Source of the DNA: Streptomyces exfoliatus
GTDB lineage: Bacteria; Actinomycetota; Actinomycetes; Streptomycetales; Streptomycetaceae
Direction: 5' to 3'
Length of the DNA stretch: 64,000 nt
Assembly (NCBI RefSeq): GCF_000725545.1
Contig: NZ_JNZP01000004.1
Coordinates: forward strand, 190,414 to 254,413
Below are positions 1 to 8,528 of the stretch, piece after piece; positions within the stretch are counted from its first letter, which is position 1, and each line of letters starts with the position of its first letter. The position numbers were made by a program, and so were the translations under genes. The notes under the pieces are model-generated. The model was not told the origin of the DNA. It saw nothing but the letters and a program-made list of their open reading frames with translations, and did no database searches.

Positions 1-1
1 G

Positions 2-616
2 ATGGCGGTCATCGTGACGCTCGTCCCGTGGGGTGACAAGGCGGTCGTCGAGAAGGGCCCGTACGTCGCCACCCTCGACCACCTGGGCATCCCCGCGGCC
101 GGCCAGATCATGAACGTGGTCGTGCTCGTCGCCCTGCTGTCGGCGATGAACGCCAACATCTACGGGGCCTCCCGCATGGCCGGTTCGCTGGTCTCGCGCG
201 GCCAGGGCCCGAAGGCGCTCGGCCGCACCTTCGGCGGGGTCCCGCGTCCCGCGGTGCTCGTCTCCTCCGCCTTCGGCTTCGCCTGCGTGCTGCTCAGCTA
301 CTGGCGCCCGGAGGACATCTTCGTCTGGCTGCTCAACACGATCGGCGCGATCATCCTGGTCGTCTGGTTCTTCATCGCCGCCTCCCAGCTGGTGCTGCGC
401 CGCCGCACCGAGCGCGAGGCGCCCGAGAAGCTGGTCGTGCGGATGTGGGCCTTCCCGGTCCTGACGTGGGTTGCGCTGGCCGGCATGGCGGCGATCTTCG
501 TCCTGATGGCCCGCGAGGAGGGCACCCGGGTGCAGCTGTACTGGACGGGCGGCCTGACGCTGCTGCTGGCCGTCGCCGGCTTCGTACGCCAGAAGGCGGC
601 GGACCGTACCTCCTGA
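2..616 (+). CDS. Amino-acid permease (APC superfamily), C-terminal part
   Basis: Carboxy-terminal 204 residues of a polytopic membrane transporter; the true start lies left of the window and the ATG at position 2 is only the first in-frame methionine. The visible part has about five hydrophobic segments and the conserved APC stretch around NANIYGASRMAGSLVSRGQGPKALG (given here only to show the N-x-Y-x-x-S-R-M loop), followed by a helix pair and the charged RRRTERE linker seen in GabP/AnsP-type permeases. The family moves amino acids or GABA by proton symport in the cytoplasmic membrane. The exact substrate cannot be read from this fragment. A terminator hairpin follows, separating it from sodF. 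Confidence 0.85.
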   Translation: MAVIVTLVPWGDKAVVEKGPYVATLDHLGIPAAGQIMNVVVLVALLSAMNANIYGASRMAGSLVSRGQGPKALGRTFGGVPRPAVLVSSAFGFACVLLSYWRPEDIFVWLLNTIGAIILVVWFFIAASQLVLRRRTEREAPEKLVVRMWAFPVLTWVALAGMAAIFVLMAREEGTRVQLYWTGGLTLLLAVAGFVRQKAADRTS

Positions 617-633
617 TTCCCGCCTTCTTCCCC

Positions 634-668
634 GAAGCCCCCGGACCGCCTCTCGGTTCGGGGGTTCT
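634..668 (+). terminator. Rho-independent-type hairpin after the permease
   Basis: An 11-bp stem pairs CCCCCGGACCG (638-648) with CGGTTCGGGGG (654-664) with one G-U pair, then a short run of T/C. It lies 20 bp past the permease stop and before the sodF promoter. Confidence 0.7.
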
Positions 669-687
669 TCGTATGCCGTTGATCTTC

Positions 688-715
688 TTGCTGATAGCCT
701 GCACTTGCATAGGAT
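688..715 (+). promoter_or_regulatory. Predicted sodF promoter (TTGCTG-N16-TAGGAT)
   Basis: A -35-like TTGCTG (688-693) and a Streptomyces-style -10 box TAGGAT (710-715) are separated by 16 bp, placing the start of transcription near 722 and leaving a leader of about 20 nt before the ATG at 743. The -10 box falls inside the spacer of the Nur palindrome, so bound Nur would cover it. The boxes are read by eye; no transcript start is known to me for this strain. Confidence 0.55.
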
Positions 716-721
716 GTGCAA
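705..721 (+). promoter_or_regulatory. Nur (nickel-responsive Fur family) operator
   Basis: Perfect inverted repeat TTGCA-N7-TGCAA. This is the arrangement described upstream of Streptomyces sodF genes, where Ni-bound Nur represses FeSOD so that the nickel SOD (SodN) takes over. Its position over the -10 box fits repression. Confidence 0.85.
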
Positions 722-742
722 TAAGAGGTGGAAGGGCCCGGC

Positions 743-1387
743 ATGGCGATCTACACACTTCCTGAACTTCCCTACGACTACGCGGCGCTGGAACCGGTGA
801 TCAGCCCGGAGATCATCGAGCTGCACCACGACAAGCACCACGCGGCCTACGTGAAGGGCGCCAACGACACCCTGGAGCAGCTGGCGGAGGCCCGGGAGAA
901 GGACGCGTGGGGCGCGGTCAACGGCCTGGAGAAGAACCTCGCGTTCCACCTCTCCGGCCACATCCTGCACAGCATCTACTGGCAGAACATGGACAGCCCG
1001 AAGGACGGTGGCGGCGGCGAGCCGCTGGCCGCCGACGGCGTCGGTGACCTCGCGGACGCGATCACCGAGTCCTTCGGCTCCTTCGCCAGGTTCAAGGCCC
1101 AGCTGACCAAGGCCGCCGCGACCACCCAGGGCTCCGGCTGGGGTGTCCTCGCGTACGAGCCGGTCAGCGGCCGGCTCATCGTCGAGCAGGTCTACGACCA
1201 CCAGGGCAACGTCGGCCAGGGCTCCGTCCCGATCCTGGTCTTCGACGCCTGGGAGCACGCCTTCTACCTCCAGTACAAGAACCAGAAGGTGGACTTCATC
1301 GAGGCGATGTGGCAGGTCGTCAACTGGCAGGACGTGAGCAGGCGCTACGCGGACGCCCAGGGACGCACCCCGCTCATCGGCGGCTGA
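743..1387 (+). CDS. sodF: Superoxide dismutase, Fe/Mn family (FeSOD)
   Basis: Cytoplasmic dismutase converting superoxide to oxygen and peroxide, 214 aa, normal length. The metal ligands of the Fe/Mn family are in place: His28 in [11 protein letters not shown], the second His in the FHLSGHILH block, and Asp and His in [12 protein letters not shown] near the C terminus. I chose the ATG at 743 because GAGGTGGAAGGG lies 5-15 nt upstream; an in-frame GTG at 728 would overlap that ribosome site. The gene is monocistronic, bounded by a Nur-boxed promoter and a strong hairpin. The Nur box implies high expression when nickel is scarce and repression when NiSOD can be made; no sodN gene is in the window. 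Confidence 0.95.
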   Translation: MAIYTLPELPYDYAALEPVISPEIIELHHDKHHAAYVKGANDTLEQLAEAREKDAWGAVNGLEKNLAFHLSGHILHSIYWQNMDSPKDGGGGEPLAADGVGDLADAITESFGSFARFKAQLTKAAATTQGSGWGVLAYEPVSGRLIVEQVYDHQGNVGQGSVPILVFDAWEHAFYLQYKNQKVDFIEAMWQVVNWQDVSRRYADAQGRTPLIGG

Positions 1388-1441
1388 CAGACGCCCTGCT
1401 CGTGATCGTCTTCTCAGCCTTCACGGGGCAGGCGGATGAAG

Positions 1442-1480
1442 GCGGAACCCCCGCGATGACGTGAATCGCGGGGGTTCCGC
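1442..1480. terminator. Perfect 16-bp hairpin between convergent genes
   Basis: Bases 1442-1457 are exactly complementary to 1465-1480 around a 7-nt loop. It lies between the ends of sodF (+) and the DsbA-like gene (-), so it probably terminates both. Confidence 0.8.
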
Positions 1481-1518
1481 GCATGCGGGCGTACGCGGGC
1501 GTACCGCGGACCGGCGGA

Positions 1519-2154
1519 CTACTCGAAGCTGGGTGCCGCCGTGCGGGTGCGCTTGATCTCGTAGAAGCCCGGCGTCGACGCCACGAGCAGCGTGCCGTCC
1601 CACAGGCGGGCGGCCGCCTCGCCGCGCGGGGTCGGGGTGACGACAGGGCCGAAGAAGGCGACCTCGTCGCCGTCCGCGCCCGGAACCGCGATGACCGGGG
1701 TGCCGACGTCCTGGCCGACCTTGTCGATGCCCTCCTTGTGGGAGGCGCGCAGCTCCGTGTCGTACGTGTCCTTGTCGGCGTAGTCCGCCAGGTCCCCGGG
1801 CAGGCCGACGTCCGTCAGGGCTCCGACGATCGCCTCGCGGGTCGGGCCCTCGCCGTTGTTGTGGAAGCGGGTGCCGAGCGCGGTGTAGAGCTTGCCGACG
1901 ACCTCGTCGCCGTGCAGCTGCTGGGCGGCTATGACGACCCGGACCGGGCCCCACGCCTTGGTCTCCAGCATCTCCCGGTACTCCTCGGGGAGCTCGTCGA
2001 GCCGGTTCTCGTTGAGCACGGCCAGGCTCATGACCTTCCAGCTCACGTCGACCGGCCGCACCTTCTCGACCTCCAGCATCCAGCGGGAGGTCATCCAGGC
2101 CCACGGGCACAGGGGGTCGAAGAAGAACTCGGCGGTGGTCCTGCTCTCGGACAT
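1519..2154 (-). CDS. DsbA-like / mycothiol-dependent nitroreductase-type oxidoreductase (Rv2466c family), CPWA active site
   Basis: Cytosolic thioredoxin-fold protein of 211 aa. The sequence FDPLCPWAWMTSRW near the N terminus, AWGPVRV in the middle, VGTPVIAV (cis-Pro loop) and the ending FYEIKRTRT match the actinobacterial family of M. tuberculosis Rv2466c, a mycothiol-dependent nitroreductase/disulfide reductase. Rv2466c, from memory, has CPWC; here the second cysteine is Ala19, leaving Cys16 alone. A monothiol, mycothiol-coupled mechanism is therefore more likely than a dithiol one. The start ATG is preceded by a GAGGAGTGAC-like ribosome site. It is convergent with sodF and divergent from pepN. 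The role in oxidative or electrophile defence is inferred from the family. Confidence 0.85.
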   Translation of the reverse strand: MSESRTTAEFFFDPLCPWAWMTSRWMLEVEKVRPVDVSWKVMSLAVLNENRLDELPEEYREMLETKAWGPVRVVIAAQQLHGDEVVGKLYTALGTRFHNNGEGPTREAIVGALTDVGLPGDLADYADKDTYDTELRASHKEGIDKVGQDVGTPVIAVPGADGDEVAFFGPVVTPTPRGEAAARLWDGTLLVASTPGFYEIKRTRTAAPSFE

Positions 2155-2298
2155 GTCACTCCTCGGTACGACCGTGCTGAAAGGGGGTGGGCCGAAACGA
2201 GCCAACGCCATGACCGCCCTACGGCATTCCCGTGCGCCGCGTGACAGTGGCACATGGGAGGATCGGTGCTGTTTCGAACGCGCCACGAAGGAGTGACC

Positions 2299-4845
2299 GT
2301 GCCCGGTGAGAATCTGTCCCGCGACGAGGCCCAGGAGCGGGCCGCGCTGCTGTCCGTCGACGGGTACGAGGTCGTCCTCGACCTGCGGTCGGCGGTCGGC
2401 GACTCCGACGAGGCGGTGCGCACCTTCCGCTCGGAGACGACGATCCGCTTCCGTCGCACCGGCGACGGCACGAGCACCTTCGTGGACCTGATCGCCCCCT
2501 CCGTGGACGCGGTCACCCTCAACGGGCGCTCCCTCGACCCGGCGGTCGTCTTCGACGGCTCCCGGATCGCGCTCGACGGCCTCGCCGACGAGAACACGCT
2601 CGTGGTGGACGCGCGGTGCGCCTACAGCCGGACCGGCGAGGGCATGCACCGCTTCGTCGACCCGGAGGACGGCGAGGTCTACCTCTACACGCAGTACGAG
2701 CCGGCCGACGCCCGACGGGTCTACGCCAACTTCGAGCAGCCCGACCTCAAGGCCCCGTACCGCTTCTCGGTGACCGCGCCCGAGGGCTGGACGGTCTGGT
2801 CGAACGGCGCGGGGCAGCAGGACGCCGAGGGGGTCTGGCGGTTCGCGGAGACGGCGCCGATCTCCACGTACATCACGTGTGTCGTGGCGGGCCCGTACCA
2901 CTACGTGACCGACAGCTACACGCGCGGCGAGCTGGAGATCCCGCTCGGCGCGATGTGCCGGAAGTCGCTCGCGAAGCACTTCGACGCGGACGACGTCTTC
3001 CTGATCACCAAGCAGGGCTTCGACTTCTTCCACGACAACTTCGACTACCCGTACCCCTTCGGGAAGTACGACCAGGCCTTCGTCCCCGAGTACAACCTCG
3101 GCGCGATGGAGAACCCGGGCATGGTGACCTTCCGCGAGGAGTACATCTACCGGGGCAAGGTCACGCAGGCCGCGTACGAGGCCCGTGCCAACGTCATCCT
3201 GCACGAGATGGCGCACATGTGGTTCGGCGACCTGGTCACCATGGTGTGGTGGGACGACCTGTGGCTGAAGGAGTCCTTCGCGGACTTCATGGGCTCCTTC
3301 GTCAACGCCGAGGCGACCCGCTTCACCAACAGCTGGGTGACCTTCGCCAACAACCGCAAGTCCTGGGCGTACCGCGCCGACCAGCTGCCGTCCACCCACC
3401 CGATCACGGCCGACATCCGTGACCTGGAGGACGCCAAGCTCAACTTCGACGGCATCACGTACGCCAAGGGCGCGTCGGTGCTCAAGCAGCTCGTGGCGTA
3501 CGCCGGACGGGACGCCTTCCTGGAGGGCTCGCGCCGCTACTTCAAGCGCCACGCCTACGGGAACACGCGGCTCGCCGACCTCCTGTCGATCCTGGAGGAG
3601 ACCTCCGGCCGCGACATGAGGACCTGGGCGAAGTCCTGGCTCCAGACCTCCGGCGTGAACGCGCTGACCCCGGCCGTCACCTACGACGCGGAGGGCCGGA
3701 TCACCGAGCTCGCCGTCGTCCAGGAGGGCGACGAGCTGCGCCCGCACCGCGCCGCCGTCGGCCTCTACCGTCTTTCGGGCGGAGAACTCGTCCGGTACGC
3801 GCGGGCCGAGGCCGACATCACCGGCACCCGGACGGTCATCACCGACCTGACCGGCCAGGACAAGCCCGACCTGGTCCTCGTCAACGACGACGACCTCACC
3901 TACTGCAAGGTCCGCTTCGACGAGCGCTCGCTCGCCACCCTGCGGGCACACCTCGGCGACATCACCGACCCGCTCGCCCGCGCCCTGTGCTGGTCGGCGC
4001 TGTGGAACCTGACCCGCGACGGGCTGATGCCCGCCCGCGACTTCGTCGCCGTGGCGCTGGCCTTCGCGGGCCGCGAGACCGACATCGGCGTCCTGCAGAT
4101 GGTGCACGCCTGGACGAAGTCCGCCGTCACCCTCTACGCGGCCCCCGAGTGGCGCGAACGGGGCGGTCGACTGCTCGCCGAGGGCGGCCTCCGTGAGCTG
4201 CGGGTGGCCGAGCCGGGCAGCGAGCACCAGCTGACGTGGGCGCGGTTCTTCGCGGCGACGGCCTCCACCGACGCCGACTTCCAGCTCCTGGAGGGGCTGC
4301 TCGACGGCACGGCGAAGATCGACGGGCTCGACGTCGACCAGGAGCTGCGCTGGGCGCTGCTCTCCCCCCTCGCCGTGCACGGGCGGGCCGACGAGGCGCG
4401 GATCGGCGAGGAGCTGGCCCTGGACGACACGGCGACGGGCAAGCGCCACCAGGTGCGCCTGCTGGCCTCGCGGCCCTCGGCCGCCGTCAAGGCGCAGGCC
4501 TGGGCGCAGGTCGTCGAGTCGGACACCCTGTCGAACGCACTGGTCGAGGCGACGATCGCGGGCTTCGTCCAGCCCTCGCAGCGTGAGCTGATCGCCCCGT
4601 ACGCGGAGAAGTACTTCGCGGCGATCGAGCGGCTGTGGGCCGAGCGGTCCATCCAGATCGGCATGGACGTGGTCCGGGGCCTGTTCCCGGGGCTCCAGGA
4701 CGACGAGGCGACGCTGACCGCGACGGACGCGTGGCTGTCGGCGCACGAGTCGGCGGCTCCGGCGCTGCGGCGGCTTGTCCTGGAGGCGCGGGACGACCTG
4801 GCGCGGGCGCTGCGCGCGCAGGCCTGCGACCGTCTGGCGGCGTAG
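2299..4845 (+). CDS. pepN: Aminopeptidase N (M1 zinc metallopeptidase), copy 1
   Basis: Cytoplasmic M1 aminopeptidase of 848 aa that removes N-terminal residues from peptides. Visible are the exopeptidase motif GAMEN (268-272), zinc site H302-E303-x-x-H306 with Glu325 in LWLKESFADF, and the long ERAP1-like helical C-terminal domain. The GTG at 2299 is chosen because GAAGGAG precedes it and because copy 2 at 16894 begins the same way (VPG-N-L-(S/T)-R-(D/E)-EAQ). A further upstream ATG at 2254 would run through the ribosome site. The gene stands alone, divergent from the oxidoreductase and closed by a hairpin. The paralogue 12 kb downstream shares all active-site motifs. Confidence 0.93.
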   Translation: MPGENLSRDEAQERAALLSVDGYEVVLDLRSAVGDSDEAVRTFRSETTIRFRRTGDGTSTFVDLIAPSVDAVTLNGRSLDPAVVFDGSRIALDGLADENTLVVDARCAYSRTGEGMHRFVDPEDGEVYLYTQYEPADARRVYANFEQPDLKAPYRFSVTAPEGWTVWSNGAGQQDAEGVWRFAETAPISTYITCVVAGPYHYVTDSYTRGELEIPLGAMCRKSLAKHFDADDVFLITKQGFDFFHDNFDYPYPFGKYDQAFVPEYNLGAMENPGMVTFREEYIYRGKVTQAAYEARANVILHEMAHMWFGDLVTMVWWDDLWLKESFADFMGSFVNAEATRFTNSWVTFANNRKSWAYRADQLPSTHPITADIRDLEDAKLNFDGITYAKGASVLKQLVAYAGRDAFLEGSRRYFKRHAYGNTRLADLLSILEETSGRDMRTWAKSWLQTSGVNALTPAVTYDAEGRITELAVVQEGDELRPHRAAVGLYRLSGGELVRYARAEADITGTRTVITDLTGQDKPDLVLVNDDDLTYCKVRFDERSLATLRAHLGDITDPLARALCWSALWNLTRDGLMPARDFVAVALAFAGRETDIGVLQMVHAWTKSAVTLYAAPEWRERGGRLLAEGGLRELRVAEPGSEHQLTWARFFAATASTDADFQLLEGLLDGTAKIDGLDVDQELRWALLSPLAVHGRADEARIGEELALDDTATGKRHQVRLLASRPSAAVKAQAWAQVVESDTLSNALVEATIAGFVQPSQRELIAPYAEKYFAAIERLWAERSIQIGMDVVRGLFPGLQDDEATLTATDAWLSAHESAAPALRRLVLEARDDLARALRAQACDRLAA

Positions 4846-4853
4846 TTTTCCCA

Positions 4854-4893
4854 CCGGTGGGGGTCGCGGGCTTCGGCGCGCGGCCCCCACCGG
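4854..4893 (+). terminator. Hairpin after pepN copy 1
   Basis: A 15-bp stem (4854-4868 with 4879-4893, one G-U pair) around a 10-nt loop with CTTCGG. A degenerate repeat of the right arm follows at about 4898-4914. Confidence 0.75.
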
Positions 4894-4964
4894 CGTGCGC
4901 GGCCCCCCACCGGCCTGGGTGGCCCTGGCGCGCGGCCCCTTTTCGGCACTCGAACGCGCGTACT

Positions 4965-5022
4965 TTAGGGCAGGCTTGTCCCCAAATGTCGACGAGCGTG
5001 TAACAGAGGTTAGGGCAGCCTT
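4965..5022 (+). repeat. Direct repeat TTAGGGCAG(G/C)CTT upstream of the DUF559-like gene
   Basis: Two 13-bp copies (4965-4977 and 5010-5022) differ at one base and are 45 bp apart, in the leader of the gene at 5044. Their left halves resemble the TTAGG..AG.CT start of DtxR/IdeR/DmdR iron boxes, but the right halves do not complete that palindrome, so an iron-box reading is weak. Confidence 0.4.
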
Positions 5023-5043
5023 CGGGAGCGGAAGACCCCCGGC

Positions 5044-6057
5044 ATGAACCACAACACCCCCATCACCCGCCGCCCCGCCCCCCTCGCCTCCCGCATCGGC
5101 ACCACGGGTCGCGCCGAACGTCTCGCCTCCGCCGAGCAGTTGAGGGCGCAGGGCGTTCCCGCCGCCGAGGTCGCCGCCCACTGCGGGCCCGGCGGCTGGC
5201 AGCAGCTGCTGCCCGGCGTCTTCCTGCTCCAGCCCGGACCCCCCACCAGCGAGGACCGGCTCCGCGCCGCGCTCCTGTACGCCCGCAGGACCGGGGCCGT
5301 CCCCACGCAGGGACCCGAGGCGATGATCACCGGGCTCGCCGCGCTGACCCTGCACCGCTTCTCCTCCGCTCCCCCGCTCACCGCCCTGGACCGGATCGAC
5401 GTCCTGGTGCCGCGCACCCGGCGACTGCGGTCGACCGGCTGGGTGCGGATCGTGCGCGCCCCGGAGTCCCCCGAGCCCGTGGAGCTGACGGACCTTCCCG
5501 TCGCCCCGGTCGCCCGCGCCCTCGCCGACGCGGTGTCGGGGCTCTCGGACGCCGAGACGGTACGCCGGCTGCTCACCGAGGCCGTCCGCGGCGGCCACTG
5601 CGAACCGGCGACGGTGGTACGCGAGTTGAGCCGGGCCCGGCTGCTGACCCGGCCGCACGTGGTGGACGCGGTGGACGCCCTCCTCGTCGAGGGACGAGCG
5701 CTCTCCGAGGAGCGCCTGTACGAGATGGTGCGGGAGTTCGGCCTGCCGGACCCGCTGTGGAACGTGGACCTGCGGCTGCCGGGCGGCCCGCACCTGGGCG
5801 GCGTGGACGCCTACTGGCCCGACCAGGCGGTCGCGGTCGAGCTGGACACCCGGGCGCCGCGGCAGGACGACGACGCGCTGTGGTCCGAGTACACCCGCAA
5901 GCGGGAGCACCTGGAGCGGCTCGGCATCACGGTCGTCCACCTCACCCCGCGCAAGCTGCGCGAGGCGAGGGACCAGCAGGCCACCGTGGTGCGTACGGCC
6001 CTGATGGCCTCGCCCGACCGGCAGCCCGCCGCGTACGTCGTCGTCCTGCCGCGGTGA
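5044..6057 (+). CDS. Protein with AbiEi-like N terminus and DUF559 (Vsr/PD-D/ExK-like) C terminus
   Basis: 337 aa, cytoplasmic, no transmembrane segment. The first 100 residues (AEQLRAQG...WQQLLPGVFLLQP...MITGLAAL) look like the winged-helix AbiEi antitoxin-type domain common in actinobacteria. The end (GGVDAYWPDQAVAVELDT...REHLERLGITVVHLTPRKLRE) matches the DUF559 fold, related to very-short-patch-repair endonucleases, with D and E-x-D carboxylates and a downstream R-x-x-L-x-x-x-G. Function is unknown; there is no AbiEii toxin gene or methylase beside it, so it is not an obvious toxin-antitoxin or restriction pair. The ATG has a weak GGAAG site about 10 nt upstream. Confidence 0.6.
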   Translation: MNHNTPITRRPAPLASRIGTTGRAERLASAEQLRAQGVPAAEVAAHCGPGGWQQLLPGVFLLQPGPPTSEDRLRAALLYARRTGAVPTQGPEAMITGLAALTLHRFSSAPPLTALDRIDVLVPRTRRLRSTGWVRIVRAPESPEPVELTDLPVAPVARALADAVSGLSDAETVRRLLTEAVRGGHCEPATVVRELSRARLLTRPHVVDAVDALLVEGRALSEERLYEMVREFGLPDPLWNVDLRLPGGPHLGGVDAYWPDQAVAVELDTRAPRQDDDALWSEYTRKREHLERLGITVVHLTPRKLREARDQQATVVRTALMASPDRQPAAYVVVLPR

Positions 6058-6075
6058 ACGGCCCTGGCCTGCCGG

Positions 6076-7308
6076 TCAGTTCATGGGGACCAGGCCGGAC
6101 AGGGTCGCCGCGGGCCTCGCGGACTCCCCGGACTGCCCGGACTTCGCGGTGAGGCCCTTGGGGTCGGCGCCCTTCGGGGTCGTACCGCAGAACTCGGCGT
6201 CGATGACGCTCTGGGTGTCGCCCGTCCAGTCCGCGTTGAAGTTGGCGGCGAGGGTGTGCCGCCCGTCGCGGGTGGTGTACGCCTCCGAGATCGAACCGTG
6301 GATGCCGCCGCCGTGTCCCCAGATCTCCGTGCCGCAGCCCAGCTTCTGCCACGAGATCCCGAGGCCGTAACGGAACTGGGGGTAATCGGGGTTGACCGGC
6401 ACGGTGGCGGTCAGCTCGCTCATCCCGGACTTCGGGAGCAGCCGGCCCTTCAGGAGGGCGCGGTAGAAGGTCTGGAGGTCCGCCGAGTCGGAGATCATCT
6501 CTCCCGCGGCGAGGGCGAGGGTGGGGTTGAGCTCGGTGACGTCGTGGACGGGGCCGCCCTGGGCGTAGAGGGTGGAGTACGCGCGGCTGCTGGGCTGCGG
6601 CACGGTCACCCGGGTACCGGGGACGCTGGTGGCGCGGAGCTTCAGCGGCTTGATGATCCGGTTCTCGACGGACTTCCCGTACGGGCGCCCGGTGACCTTC
6701 TCGATGACCATTCCGGCGAGGACGAAGTTGGTGTTGGAGTAGCTCCAGCCGGCGCCGGGGGCGAACTCCGGCTCATGGGCCATGGCGACGCCGACGAGCT
6801 GCCCGGGGGTCCAGGTGTCGTAGCGGTGCTCCAGGAAGCCGGGGCCGAACACCTTCTCCTGGAAGGCAGGGTCGCCGGTGTAGCTGTATATGCCGCTGGT
6901 GTGGTTGAGCAGCTGGCGGACGGTGATGTTCCGGCCGTCGTGGCCGTTGCCCCTGACCACGCCGGGCAGCCACTTCTCGACCTTGTCGTCGAGGTCGAGA
7001 CGGCCCTCCGCCTGGAGCTGGAGGAGGACGGTGGCGGCGAAGGTCTTGGTGATGGATCCGACCCGGTAGCGGTCGTCGCCCCCGCGGTCGCCCGCGGTGC
7101 CGGTCCAGCGGTCGCCTCCGTCGCGGGCCTGGGCGACGGCGCCGGGCACGCCCGCGTCGACCGCGGCCTGCAGCGCCTGCTGGGTGGCCGTGTGGTCCCG
7201 CCGCTCCGGTGCCGGTGCCGCGAGGGCGGGAGTGACGAGCGCGGTGGCGGTGAGCCCCGCGACCAGGGCGGTGGCGAGGACGGTGCGGGTCGTGCGTACG
7301 GCTGACAT
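6076..7308 (-). CDS. Secreted serine hydrolase, beta-lactamase/D-alanyl-D-alanine carboxypeptidase family
   Basis: 410 aa with a Sec signal peptide (RTTRTVLATALVAGLT, likely cut after the ALAAPA region). The penicillin-recognising fold motifs are complete: S85-I-T-K88 (nucleophile and general base), Y190-S-N192, and the H-G-G-G box near residue 330. This is the Streptomyces R61-type class C arrangement. Expected substrates are cell-wall D-Ala-D-Ala peptides or esters. AGGGGAG precedes the ATG. The last 40 residues are low in hydrophobicity and probably a flexible tail. It is convergent with the DUF559-like gene; only 18 bp separate them. Confidence 0.88.
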   Translation of the reverse strand: MSAVRTTRTVLATALVAGLTATALVTPALAAPAPERRDHTATQQALQAAVDAGVPGAVAQARDGGDRWTGTAGDRGGDDRYRVGSITKTFAATVLLQLQAEGRLDLDDKVEKWLPGVVRGNGHDGRNITVRQLLNHTSGIYSYTGDPAFQEKVFGPGFLEHRYDTWTPGQLVGVAMAHEPEFAPGAGWSYSNTNFVLAGMVIEKVTGRPYGKSVENRIIKPLKLRATSVPGTRVTVPQPSSRAYSTLYAQGGPVHDVTELNPTLALAAGEMISDSADLQTFYRALLKGRLLPKSGMSELTATVPVNPDYPQFRYGLGISWQKLGCGTEIWGHGGGIHGSISEAYTTRDGRHTLAANFNADWTGDTQSVIDAEFCGTTPKGADPKGLTAKSGQSGESARPAATLSGLVPMN

Positions 7309-7427
7309 GCGGGCTCCCCTGTGATCCTGCGGTGCGTGTTGCGGTCGGCGGGGAGGACCACGGGGCGGGCGGGACGGTTGAGCGGGGTTGCGGTGGTTGA
7401 GCGTCTTTCAGCCGTTCGGCAGCGGGG

Positions 7428-7895
7428 TCAGCCGTTGGTCGGATCGGCGAGCCGGGAGCGGCCGACCGGGGGCCGCTCGTGCCACAGGTCGAGGCCGATG
7501 TCGACGAGTTCGACCCGGGGCAGGGCGGGGACGGAGTCGAGCGGATGCCAGGCGGCGAGGTCCGTGGAGCCGCCGGTCTCGTTGCGCAGCGCACCCCCGG
7601 TGACCTGGGCTTCGTAGATGATCCGCAGGCCCTGGAAGTCGCCGGGGCCGCCGAGGCGGCGCAGCCAGCCGCGCCGGATGGAGTCGATCCCGAGGAGGGC
7701 GGTGGGCTCGGTGAGGTAGCCGGTCTCCTCCTCCACCTCGCGGACGACGGTCTGCACGGGCTCCTCGCCGTGGTCCATGCCGCCGCCGGGCAGCGTCCAC
7801 CGTTTGGTGCCGTCGCCCGCCACCCAGCGGGCGAGGAGCACCTCCCCGTCCCGTACGCACACGGCGTAGGCCGCCACCCGCAACTCCTGCTTCAT
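7428..7895 (-). CDS. Nudix hydrolase
   Basis: 155 aa with a complete Nudix box: G-G-G-M-D-H-G-E-E followed by REVEEETGY, matching GX5EX7REUXEEXGU, which binds Mg2+ and cleaves nucleoside diphosphates linked to another group. The substrate is not readable from the sequence. It starts 10 nt after the stop of the HPP-family gene, so the two are probably co-transcribed. There is no good ribosome site in front of the ATG, which suggests coupling to the upstream gene. Confidence 0.88.
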   Translation of the reverse strand: MKQELRVAAYAVCVRDGEVLLARWVAGDGTKRWTLPGGGMDHGEEPVQTVVREVEEETGYLTEPTALLGIDSIRRGWLRRLGGPGDFQGLRIIYEAQVTGGALRNETGGSTDLAAWHPLDSVPALPRVELVDIGLDLWHERPPVGRSRLADPTNG

Positions 7896-7904
7896 GAAAA
7901 GAGG

Positions 7905-8459
7905 TTAGAACCAGTAGACGGGATACGTCCGGCCCGAGGCGCGGGCGGAGCCGAGGCCGACGGCGACCAGGAGGAGGGAGGCGAGGGCGAGTAGGCCGAG
8001 AAACGACCAGAAGGGCGGGGACTGGAGGGCGACGATCACCGCGGTGGCGGCGGCGGGCGAGTGCGGGGTACGGGCCGACATCATCACGCCGAGCGCGAGG
8101 CCGCCCGCGACGGCGGCGGCCCAGAGGCCGGGGCCCGCCACGAGGAGGACGGCGAACCCGGTGAGGGCGGAGAGCAGTTGGCCCCCGACGACCGAGCGCG
8201 GCTGGGACAGCGGGAGGTCGGGGGCGCCCGCGACGAGCGCCATGCTCGCGGCGAGCGGCGGGATGAGCAGGGGCTGGTCGAGCACGGTGCCGACGGCGAC
8301 CAGGAGCAGGAGGGCGGCGACGCTGCCCGCGGTGGAGGCGAGCAGGATCCGGGGCCGGGGGCGAGGGGGCGGGCCGGGGCGGGTGGGGGGAGGGGGGCCG
8401 GCAAGGGCGGGGGTGGCTTCGGGCAGGGAGGTGCCGGGGGCCGGGACGGTGGGCAGCAC
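7905..8459 (-). CDS. HPP family integral membrane protein
   Basis: 184 aa. After a proline-rich cytoplasmic leader (about 35 residues) come four hydrophobic segments and the family landmarks PLSQPRSVVGGQ and RTPHSPAAATA. HPP proteins have been linked to nitrite transport in plastids and cyanobacteria; in actinobacteria the role is unassigned. Translation appears to begin at a GTG. It is followed within 10 nt by the Nudix gene and preceded by the PNPOx-fold gene on the same strand. Confidence 0.8.
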   Translation of the reverse strand: MLPTVPAPGTSLPEATPALAGPPPPTRPGPPPRPRPRILLASTAGSVAALLLLVAVGTVLDQPLLIPPLAASMALVAGAPDLPLSQPRSVVGGQLLSALTGFAVLLVAGPGLWAAAVAGGLALGVMMSARTPHSPAAATAVIVALQSPPFWSFLGLLALASLLLVAVGLGSARASGRTYPVYWF

Positions 8460-8528
8460 GGGCGGTCCTCGGGGTTCGGTTCGGGCGGCGACAGGGCCGA
8501 CGGCGGGGGCTGGGGTCGCGGTCGGCGG

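Noticed and set aside
1519..5940. Open frame of 1473 codons on the minus strand opposite pepN and the DUF559-like gene
   Set aside because: Only its last part (the DsbA-like gene) has sensible protein features; the rest is a frame shadow of high-GC genes on the other strand.
5044..6057. Type IV toxin-antitoxin (AbiE) system
   Set aside because: No AbiEii nucleotidyltransferase toxin gene is next to it.
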